64,000 nt of DNA, from contig JANHCV010000006.1 in the NCBI GenBank assembly GCA_025594325.1, positions 1,922,001 through 1,986,000 of the forward strand, in the 5' to 3' direction. The position numbers were made by a program, and so were the translations under genes. The notes beneath the pieces were generated by a model that was given only the letters and a program-made list of their open reading frames with translations, had not been told where the DNA came from and searched no databases. This stretch comes from Blastocladiella emersonii ATCC 22665. Taxonomy: Eukaryota; Blastocladiomycota; Blastocladiomycetes; Blastocladiales; Blastocladiaceae. Shown here piece after piece: positions 11,392 to 19,699 of this stretch; position 1 is the stretch's first letter; every line of letters begins with the position of its first letter.

Positions 11392-12200
11392 GCGCGACGG
11401 CCGCGAGAACTTTGTCAACAACCTCGCCGCGCACCAGGCCGCCCGCGCCGCGGCAAACGGCGTCGCATCGGGCGCCGCTGGTCATGGTGTGCAGCAGGTC
11501 GCCGCCTCGATTGCCGATTGCCGCGGAACCCGCGGCGCAGCAGCTCACCATCCAGCAGCCCGTCGACATCTCGGCCGCCGTCGTCTCGCCCGCCGCGGCG
11601 CCCGTGACGCAGGAGCACGCGATCCAGCCGCCCGCTATCGTGTCGCCCGCCATCAACTCGCCCGCCAACGCCAAGAACGCCGGCGGCAAGAACACCGGCA
11701 CCAAAAAGTACGGCGGCTTCCCGAGCTGCGCGGACCCCATTTGGACGCACTCGTTCATCGCGATTGGCAGCATCGACAAGATCGTCGTGGGGGTGCCGGA
11801 CTCGAACTCCGTGTCGGTCGGGTGCGACATGGACGACGCGGCCGCAGCTACGGCTCTGACAACCGCGGCGCTCGCGGCGTGCACGCCCGCCGCCATCGGT
11901 GACGACCAAGCCGGTGTCCAGACGTCTACCGCCAACGCGACGAAGCGCACGGCGGCGACCGCCGCCGCGGCCGCCGAGGAGGAGCACGAGGAGTGCGTCG
12001 TCAACGACGAGCACGAGGAGTGCGTCGTCAACGACGAGCACGAGGAGTGCGTCGTCAACGACGAGCACGAGGAGTGCGTCGTCAACGACGAGCACGAGGA
12101 GTGCGTCGTCAACGACGAGCACGAGGAGTGCGTCGTCAACGACGAGCACGAGGCGCAGCCCAAGCGGCGCCGCAGCGGCCGCCTGTCCTCGTCGACCTGA
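11336..12200 (+). CDS. partner gene of helicase with nine-residue repeats, frameshifted
   Basis: Unknown protein divergent from the helicase. An ATG at 11336 opens a charged, helical start (MKGMRAELNEATEVYHECM). The frame is lost after a tandem duplication of CGATTGC (11508-11514 and 11515-11521). The following frame begins AAEPAAQQLTIQQPVDIS and reads through to the stop, so deleting one 7-bp unit restores one frame of about 285 codons. It contains a segment KKYGGFPSCADPIWTHSFI, then an Ala/Thr-rich region, six copies of EHEECVVND and a basic end KRRRSGRL resembling a nuclear localisation signal. The acidic Cys-containing repeats could be an interaction or metal-binding tail. No family is recognised. 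Confidence 0.45.
11982..12143 (+). repeat. six tandem 27-bp units
   Basis: Six apparently identical 27-bp units encoding EHEECVVND, followed by a partial seventh. The perfect copies imply recent expansion, and the unit keeps the reading frame. It lies at the 3' end of the partner gene in the candidate mobile element. Confidence 0.9.
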
Positions 12201-12565
12201 TGCACTCGCTCCCGCCCCGACTCTGTTCATTCCCCTCGCGCAGACTCGCGCAGACTCTTGTTTCCTCCCGCACAAAGATATACTTTTCGTTCTCCTACGT
12301 TCACATCGCTCCGATCCTCTTGAACTCAGAAGCTCGCGAAGGCACGCGAGTCGGTGCAACGCGCTCCGCTCGCCCTTGAGTGGTTGGCGCCGCGCGGCGC
12401 TTCCGCGGGTTGGGCCGAGGCCGATCACGTGCAAGGCCAGGACGCGTTGCGCCACAGCAGTCACATGAGAAACGACGCGTCTGTCACGCGTTTTCGGGTC
12501 GCTCACGTGCATGGCGCTCACGTGAGCGTCGGCACCCTATCCGGCAGCGACCCGGTCTAGAAAGA

Positions 12566-12582
12566 GGGCTTTAGCCCTCGAT
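12566..12582 (-). repeat. right 17-bp terminal inverted repeat
   Basis: Exact reverse complement of 8349-8365. Read inward from the right it gives ATCGAGGGCTAAAGCCC, then TC where the left copy has CC. It sits between the end of the repeat gene and the neighbouring truncated membrane-protein gene. Confidence 0.6.
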
Positions 12583-12647
12583 AAGAGCTCATTCGCAAAG
12601 TGTACACCCCAGTGTAGATTTATTCCGCGCCCTCCGCGCGCCGGCCA

Positions 12648-13222
12648 TCAGCTCTCCTCCTCTGGCGCCGTGTGCAGCGTGAGCCCGCCCGACTCGAGGA
12701 ACCTGTTGATCTCGCGGAGCTCCTTGGGCATGGGATGCGAAATGAGGTAGAGCAGGGTGGTAAGGGCGCGGGCCTCGCGCTGCAGCTTGCGGATCGCGAG
12801 CACGACGTACGCGGCGAGGCACGCGCACGTTGCGAGGACGAGCGCGACGAACGTGAGGATGCACAGCGCCTGGCTCTGCGTGACGCGCTGGTTGAGCACG
12901 CCCTGGATCGCGCCGTCAATCAGATTTAGCCGTGCCGCAACGTCGTCAGCCAGGGTGGTGAGCAGCAGCCACTTGCGGTACACCTGGCTCGAGGTATCGG
13001 TTGCGTTGGTCGACGACAGGGCCATGAGGTCGATCACCTCGGACGCGACGTCGAGCATGCGCGACACCTCCGAGTTGAGCGGGAGACTCGCGATCGAGCG
13101 CGTGAATGCGATATCGGGCCGGTCGACGACGCCGTTGCAGTTGCTGGGCAGGGAACAGTCGCGCGGAAGGATGGTGAGCTCGCGCGTGTAGATGCGTAGC
13201 GTCAACACGAAGGACCGACGGG
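12648..13222 (-). pseudogene. 3' exon of a truncated membrane-protein gene
   Basis: An open frame of about 190 codons that begins just after a splice-acceptor-like CTGTAG (13223-13228) and has no upstream exon: within about 50 bp the sequence turns into the duplicated ABC transporter. The product would contain a Ser/Thr-rich, possibly extracytoplasmic part (LPSNCNGVV, SSTNATDTSS with N-glycosylation sequons), one strongly hydrophobic segment (ALCILTFVALVLATCACLAA, about 60% along) and a cytoplasmic tail LYLISHPMPKELREINRFLE. It looks like the C-terminal part of a larger receptor-like or TmcB-type membrane protein, but I cannot name the family. Loss of the upstream exons at the duplication breakpoint makes it a gene remnant. 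Confidence 0.55.
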
Positions 13223-13273
13223 CTACAGACGCGCACGCGAGTGAGTGACTTGGCCATCCGCAAGTTTGTCATC

Positions 13274-15587
13274 GCCGTCTCGACCTTCACCGACCCCGCG
13301 GCGGCCGCCAAGCTGGCCGAGGCCCAGGCCGAGCGTGCACGTCGTCGCGAGTCGCACGCGTCGCTCGTCGCCTCCATCAAGCGCATGTCCAACGGGTCGC
13401 TCGCGTCGGCCATGCTCTCGGCCGCCGCCATCGAGGAGGCCGACGAGGACGAGGAGGCGGCGGCCGTCGCCGTGGCCAAGCCCGCGCCCGGCGCCCTCAT
13501 GCAGGAGGACGAGCGCGCCACGGGCACCGTCGAGACCGGTGTCATCGTCGCGTACATCAAGGCCATGGGCGGCGTCGGGACCGTTCTGGTCATCATGCTG
13601 CTGCTCGCCCTCAACACCGGTGCCCGTCTCTTCACCGACCTGTGGCTCAAGGACTGGACACAGGACTCGTACGGCCTCTCCACCGACACGTACCTCTACG
13701 TCTACTTTGGCGGCGGTATCGGCCAGTGCTTCACGGCGCTCATCTTCGGCACCACGTTCGCCTTCGCCGGCGTTCGCGCATCTCGTTCGCTTCACCGCGA
13801 GGCCGTGTTCAGCGTCCTCCGCTCGCCCATGTCCTACTTTGACACGCACACCCTCGGCCAGATCGTCAACCGCTTCAGCAAGGACACCGAGTCGGGCGAC
13901 AACACGCTGCCCGACGCCATCCGCCTGCTGCTCATCGCCATTGGTGGGACCCTCTCCACGCTCGGCCTCATGATCTCGGCGACCCCAATCTTCGCCGCCC
14001 CGCTCGTCCCGCTCCTCGTCGTGTACTGGTTCATCCAGCTCCTGTACCGCGCGACCAGTCGCGAGATCAAGCGCCTCGACTCCATCACCCGGTCTCCTCT
14101 CTTCTCCCTCTTTTCTTCCTCCCTCTCTGGCCTGTCCACGATTCGCGCCTACCGCGAGGAGACTCGTTTCCTCACGGCGAGCCGCGACCTCATCGACCTC
14201 AACAACCGGCCGTTCTGGATGCTCCAGTGCGCGTCGCGCTGGCTCAGCATCCGTCTCGAGTCCATTGGCGCCTGCCTCGTCCTCGCATCGGGTGTCTTCT
14301 CGGTCATGGCCGCCGCCAACGGCTCGACGTCGGTGGCCACGCTCTCGCTCTCGCTCAGCTACTCTCTGTCGGTCACGGGCGTCCTCAACCTCATGGTCCG
14401 CCAGGTCGCGCAAACGGAAGTCGAGCTTAACTCGGTCGAACGCGTGTCGGAGATCGCCTATCGCATCCCCCAAGAGCCGCCGCTCGTCACGGACGTGCGG
14501 CCGCCGTCGGCGTCGTGGCCCGAGCACGGCGAGATCGAGTTCAAGAACGTGACCATGGCCTACCGCGAGGGCCTCGACCCCGTGCTCAAGGACGTGTCGT
14601 TCACCATCCCCGCGGGCTCCAAGCTCGCCATTGTCGGCCGGTACGCCTTTTTCTCTGCTCGCTCGCTCGACTCGGCCATGAACTGACCCTCCCGCCGTGA
14701 CCCGCGACTAGCACGGGATCGGGCAAGTCCACGACGCTCATCGCGCTGTTCCGCCTCGTCGAGCTCATGGAGGGCTCCATCATCATCGACGGCGTCGACA
14801 TTGCCAAGATCGGCCTGCACGACCTGCGCAAGCGCATGAAGATCATCCCGCAGGAGCCCGTCCTGTTCTCGGGCACCATCCGGTCCAACATTGACCGCGA
14901 GGGCTCCGCCGACGACGAGCAGATCTGGGCTTGGTCCGTCTTCTTCATATCGCGCGGCTCGCGAGAACTCGGTCTGACTCGCGTGCCCGCCGTCGCGTGT
15001 GTAGCCTCAAGTCGGCCGGTCTCTACGACTACGTCCAGACGCTCCCCGAGAAGCTCGACGCACCCATCTCGACGGGCGGCGAGAACCTGTCGGTCGGCCA
15101 GCGCCAGCTCCTGTGCCTCGCGCGCGCCATGGTGCACCGCGCCAACGTCCTGGTCATGGTACGCGTCCGCTTCTCTTTGACTTGATTCGACCGCGCTACT
15201 CACTCGTTCCTCCCTTCGCAACGAATAGGACGAGGCCACGGCCAGCGTGCACGTCGAGGGCGACCGCCTGATCCAGACGGCCATCCGCCGCGACTTTGTG
15301 CACGCGACGGTCATCACCATCGCCCATCGGTACGCTCGCTTCGACTCGTTAACTGCTCCCGAATCGCAACTAACCCCTCATTCCGTAGCCTCAATACGAT
15401 CATTGACTACGACTATGTCCTGGTGCTCGACCACGGCCGTGTCGCCGAGCTCGCGTCGCCCGCCGAGCTCCTGTCGCGCCCCGAGTCGCTGTTCACGGCG
15501 CTCGTCGACGAGACCGGCCCCGCCAACGCCGCGCTGCTGCGCCGCCTCGCCGTCGAGAAGAAGCTCGACCTCGACCTCGAGCTGTAG
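13274..15587 (+). pseudogene. 5'-truncated ABCC transporter copy (TMD2-NBD2)
   Basis: Apparently exact inverted copy of residues about 677-1357 of the intact transporter at 44820-49321, covering the linker, second transmembrane domain and second nucleotide-binding domain. All four introns (14641-14711, 14934-15004, 15159-15228, 15330-15388) are retained with the same sequence. NBD2 keeps [18 protein letters not shown] and VLVMDEATA. The first TMD and NBD1 are missing. The only in-frame start upstream of the shared part is GTG at 13241, so it cannot make a full transporter. A half-transporter from an internal ATG is conceivable but there is no evidence for it. The abrupt left junction at 13274 is the duplication breakpoint. 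Confidence 0.85.
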
Positions 15588-15630
15588 AAGCAATCAATAC
15601 CCCATCCTGCTCGCGCCGTGGGCGAGCACG

Positions 15631-15950
15631 TCTTGAACTTTGTTGTCTTGTTTCGATAAATTATACGCCTGTCATGTATTGAAGTTCATCTTCGTGTGCG
15701 AGCTTCTTCAGCTTGAGTTGAGAACGCGAGCGACGCGACGCAACGCGCCACATTCGAGCGTGATCGTATCACTGATCTCGCTCGGCTTGCTGCACTCTGA
15801 CCTCGCAAGGCTTGCTCGCCCTCCCTGCCCCGACCGCGAGCGCGGTCAATACGCTTGCTCGCCGAACCAAGTCCTCCGCCTCAAATCCCCGCCAAGTTCG
15901 TAGTGCAACAACTATGATCTGTGTACGAGTGTTCTCAAGTGCGACAACCT
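15631..15950. other. diverged intergenic part of the duplication
   Basis: Counterpart of the short spacer between the intact ABC transporter and C2CD5 genes (about 44456-44776). It retains patches such as the GATAAATTATACGCC block downstream of the ABC stop, separated by substitutions and indels. I see no gene. Confidence 0.6.
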
Positions 15951-16160
15951 TCAATCCCGTTTGTTCGGCGACATGACCACGGACTCGCGCGAGAAGATCG
16001 ACTCGGCCGCGCCAGTCCTTGGCACCGCCACCGCCGTGGCCGCCGATGCTGCGGGTTTCACGAGACACACGTCGCCCGAGACGCACACGAGCGCGTACGC
16101 CTGGTTCTTGATGGTCTCGTGCAATCCCGAGTGCTCGACGCGGAAAGCAACGAGCGCGTT
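15951..16160 (-). pseudogene. copied 3' end of C2CD5
   Basis: About 65 codons matching the C-terminus of the C2CD5-like gene, in inverted position. The peptide (for example ETIKNQAYALVCVSGDVCLV and SIFSRESVVMSP) differs from the parent at only a few residues (Phe to Leu, Val to Ala, Ala to Val, Gly to Lys), and the TGA stop is conserved. Homology stops at 16160. Without the upstream gene this is a fragment carried along by the duplication. Confidence 0.8.
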
Positions 16161-16238
16161 CGTCGATTTAGGTTTTAGCACGCTTAACAAAGAAGGCCAA
16201 AGTAGCAACATAGCGTGAGGACACGCAAGAGCACGAAA

Positions 16239-16463
16239 TCAGATCCAGTAGGTTTCACCACGGTGTTGAAAGGTTACCACACCAAGTAAGACAGGGATTA
16301 CTGTTATAAAACCGATCATCATCTTCGCGGAGCGCGCGCGGAAGTCGCGCGTCATGGGGATTCCTCGGCAACGGTAAAGCAGCAACGGGATGCGAGTCGC
16401 GGGTTTGTGAGAGTGGGCCCAGGTCAGAGGTTTAAGATTAGGTAGCCGACGTGTTATCGCCAT
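16239..16463 (-). CDS. small single-pass membrane protein, possibly mitochondrial
   Basis: Open frame of 74 codons from an ATG at 16463. The N-terminal half is basic and hydroxyl-containing (MAITRRLPNLKP...), like a mitochondrial targeting sequence. A hydrophobic segment MIGFITVIPVLLGVVTF follows, then the short polar end QHRGETYWI. Size and layout (an IPLLLYR motif before one membrane helix) recall small respiratory-chain subunits of the COX7C/COX8 type, but the match is weak and I do not assign it. It stands just outside the duplication. A chance open frame is possible. Confidence 0.35.
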   Translation of the reverse strand: MAITRRLPNLKPLTWAHSHKPATRIPLLLYRCRGIPMTRDFRARSAKMMIGFITVIPVLLGVVTFQHRGETYWI

Positions 16464-16774
16464 GGCGAGGATCGCTTTGATAAATGCCGTGTTCATCAGG
16501 GGCCACAGAGCAGAGCTGGTGGAGGCGGAGCGCACCGCCGGTTTTGATCGATCGCGCGCAGCTGAGCCGTTGCTAGGGGCTCCCGGGTTGCGTCAGGTGG
16601 GGTCACCACTCCGCCGCGAGACACTGTCTCCGCTTTTCGCGGCGCGTCGCGTCTCGCGCTCCCCCACCCACTTGCGCTCCCCTGCGGATCCGCCATGTAT
16701 CGCTCCCAAACTCGACGCAATGAAATCCACGTGCTTCACTGCCGACCGTCGCGCCCACACTCGGCCGTAACCCG

Positions 16775-19632
16775 ATGCATCCTCCAACCATGAACAAGCA
16801 GTGGACTTTTCGCAACATTGGGACGCACCCAAAGTATGTAAGTTCGTCAGAGACGGATCAATGTCCTCGTTGCCTGACTGAATCTCGGCGTGATCGCGTA
16901 GAGTCCCCTCGCACGGCTTCCGCGCCGTGAACGAGGACGAGCCGCGCGACGTGCTGCGCGAGTCGCGGCTCCTGCCCAAGGACCCGGCCCCGCCGGTCGG
17001 CGCATACACGTGCCAGAAGAAGCCCACCAACCGCAACAAGCTCGCCACGGACCGCGGTCTTCTCGATAATCTCGCCGCGTCATGCCTCGAGACAGTCCTC
17101 GTGACGCCCACGCGGCCCGCCACGTCGGGGTCCATGCACTTTTCGTCGCGCCGGCTGAGCCGCGTCGTCATTCCGAGCGAGGTGCTCGATGGCGCCAAGG
17201 CGACGCGGAACGAGGACGGGTCGCGCAACGTTTCGTCGCCGCGCGATCTGGGCTCGCGAAGCCGCCCCGAGAGCCGCGGCGGGAACGAGCTCGCTGGGAT
17301 CGACGAGGATGGGGAAGGCGCATCCGTCCACCAGTCGACCGAGTCTGAGCTCCCGCTCGCTCGCCGGTACCGCGACATGGTCAAACCGCGCGAGACGGTC
17401 ACCGAGGAGTCGACGGCGACCGAGTCCACGCAGCACGGCAAGGAGTTTGTTCTCTCGGGTTCGCACTCTGATCTCAACTGCATGCCGGCGACCACTAACC
17501 CCACGGGCTCATGTAGTCGTCGAGAACTTTGAAGAGTACCTCCAGAAGATCCCGTCGCTCGACCCGAACATCGAGGATCCCGGCCCCGGTAGCGGCGGCG
17601 GCGCGAACGGTGCCGTCCCGACCCGCGCGACCACGCCGCAGACGTACCTCGACCCGCACGGCAGTCTCGGCGAGGGCCTTTCCGTCGGCTCCGCTGCCGC
17701 GCCCGGCGGTCTCGCCAACGCCATGGGCTCGCAGCTCGCGCTCAACGCCATCTCGCCGGCATCCGAAAGCAAGCCGGGCTCGGGCGATGCGCAGCCGGGC
17801 GCCGCCGCATCCGGCTCGCACCTCCTGCACGCCGTCATGACGCAGCTGTACCCGTCGCTGCAGGCGAGCGCGCAGACGCCGAGCATGATCGTGCAGCCCG
17901 AGATCAACCCGCCCAAGGACCTGCTCGACTATATTGAGCGCGACCTGGGCATCAAGCTCGACCTGTACTGCCCCGCGTCGTGGTCCAACCTGCGCTCGCT
18001 GCCCGCCGACATGATCTCGGCGACCATTGGCGCGCGCCACCTGTTCAACCTCCCCGAGGGCAACGGGAGTAACTACCACCCGATCCTCGCCCAGCAGCTT
18101 GCCGCGCACCCGCGCTCGGCCGCGTCGGCCCGCGAGCGCGCGGCACAGGGCAAGCGTGCCTCAGCCGGAGCCGCTTCGCGCATAGGAACGGCTCGTGGCA
18201 AGGGCGGTGCGGCGGCGCCGGGTTCTCGTACGCCAGGCGCGCGATCGCCGTCGCCCTCGTCGCTCTCGCAGTCCAACGGGCTCCGCAACGGCAAGAAGCC
18301 GCTGCCGCCCGTCAACACGCGCCACGCCGCGGTCGTATCCCCGCCGCCGCCGCCAGCCTCGGCGGGCTCGCGTGCCTCGAACAGTGGCGGGAGGGGACCT
18401 GCGTCGTCCGCGGCATCCCCGATTCCGCCACCACACAGCCCGCCGAGCGCGCCACGCTCCACGCGCAGCCCGAGTTCCAGCGGGCGGCGGGCGAGCCTCG
18501 TGTCGACGCCGCGGTCGCCGGCCTCCCGCCGGTCCGGGACGCCAGGGCCGGCCGCCGAGGTCCCGCTCGTCGCGTCGACGGCCATTGACGAGCCCCTCGT
18601 CCGCGATCCAGTCGACGGCGCGCCATCGAACCCCGCCGCCGCCGCGTCGCCGTCCCGTACCGGCTCTTCCTCGGTCGCCACCTCGGCCGCCACCCTCGCG
18701 CGACCGACCTCGAGCGAGCTCGCCGCATCGGACCCCGTGGCCGAAGGTGGCGCACCAGCACCCGCCGACTCGCGACCCACGACGCAGTCGAGCACGGGCT
18801 CGTCGACGCGCTCGTCGCGGCACGGGAGCGCCGGGATCCTGACGGCGCCGCTGCGGCGCATCGGCAGCCGCAAGGCGAGCAGCGTGCGGTCGAGTCTCGG
18901 CGCCTCGGGTAGCAGCGGCGCGCGCGCGTCATCGGCGAACCTCGCCACGGACAGCGACGGGGTCCCGCGCCGCCGCATCCTCGTGCGCAAGCCGCCGCCT
19001 ATCTACTACCCGCCGGTCCGCATCAAGGGCCAGGGCCGCCGCAATATGCGCCGCATGGACGATCTGTGTACGCCTCTCCACCTCGTCAGCCGTGCGAACC
19101 CGTTCTCACCCCCCGCCTCGCGCCGCCGCGTGTAGACGTCCGCGAGCACACGGTGACGCTCGACACGGACGGGACCCACAGCGATCGCCGCGCGCTGCCG
19201 GGCGCCGCGTGGTACCGCCCCGCCAAGGACTGGTTCGCGGCGAACCGCCGGCCCGTCGCCATGTCCAAGTACTCGGAGTTCATGCTGCAGCAGGCGCTGC
19301 GCCGCGAGACGGCCGCACACGACCTCCCGCTCAGCGTCTCGGCGCGCCTCGCGCAGCTGACGGAGCGGTCGCGCGCCGAGTTTGAGGCCCTTGAGGCGCG
19401 CTACTACGTCCCCGATGAGAACGCCGTGGGCGCGGCGGCTGAGGGCGGCGGCGGCGCAGCGGGCGATGGCGCGGCAAGTGGTGGCGGTGGGACCGGCTCG
19501 TCGTCTGCCGGGCCGCGCAAGAGCATCTCGGCGGCATCGTCCGCGGCCGCGGCCGAGATCCAGCGCCGGCGGTCGGCCGCCCCGAGCATGCCGCGCAGCG
19601 CGTCGCGCGTCAACGAGACGGTCTACGTCTAG
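16775..19632 (+). CDS. unknown protein with conserved-looking ends and a disordered middle
   Basis: Four exons (start to 16833, 16902-17458, 17517-19067, 19136-19632) join in frame to 882 residues from the ATG at 16790, or 887 from 16775. Introns are 68, 58 and 68 bp with GTATG, GTTCG and GTACG donors and TAG acceptors. The N-terminus (MNKQWTFRNIGTHPK, GFRAVNEDEPRD, GAYTCQKKPTNRNKLATDRG), a central block (VVENFEEYLQKIPSLDP; LLDYIERDLGIKLDLYCPAS) and the C-terminal block (IYYPPVRIKGQG; AWYRPAKDWFAANRRP) look structured and constrained. They are separated by about 250 residues of Ser/Pro/Ala/Arg-rich, probably disordered sequence. I do not recognise the family. The W/Y/P-rich short motifs are reminiscent of cytoskeletal or axonemal proteins, but that is only an impression. 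Confidence 0.65.
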
Positions 19633-19699
19633 CCAAGCGAGTAGAGCTAAGTGAATAGATGTATCGAATATCCCACGATCTGCCCACCCGTCAACCTCG

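Larger units (their letters stand above)
8349..12582. mobile_element. candidate helicase-bearing mobile element with 17-bp TIRs
   Basis: A 17-bp sequence at 8349-8365 recurs in inverted orientation at 12566-12582. The two copies enclose a PIF1-like helicase gene (minus strand, ending 128 bp inside the left repeat) and a divergent gene with 27-bp repeats (plus strand, ending 366 bp inside the right repeat). Each terminal repeat contains a small palindrome (GGGCT-AA-AGCCC). No clear target-site duplication is visible and no transposase, integrase or Rep/HUH domain was recognised. Both genes have frame lesions. It could be a decayed Helitron2/Helentron-like element that lost its Rep part, a TIR element of unknown class, or a non-autonomous derivative. 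Confidence 0.5.
13274..16160 (+). repeat. inverted segmental duplication, copy 1
   Basis: Matches 44246-47133 in reverse complement. Coordinates sum to 60407 along the ABC part, so there are no indels. Positions 13274 to about 15630 appear identical, introns included. From about 15631 to 16160 similarity is obvious but broken by many substitutions and indels. Confidence 0.9.

Noticed and set aside
11785-11815. T-arm-like sequence (reverse complement of GGACTCGAACTCC)
   Set aside because: No cloverleaf around it; stem pairing fails and it lies in coding-like sequence.
11982-12143. CRISPR-like array
   Set aside because: The 27-bp units are directly contiguous with no spacers and code for a peptide repeat in a eukaryotic context.
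13241-14686. A functional gene starting at 13241
   Set aside because: The start would be GTG, the first residues are not shared with the parent transporter, and TMD1 and NBD1 are absent; treated as a truncated copy.
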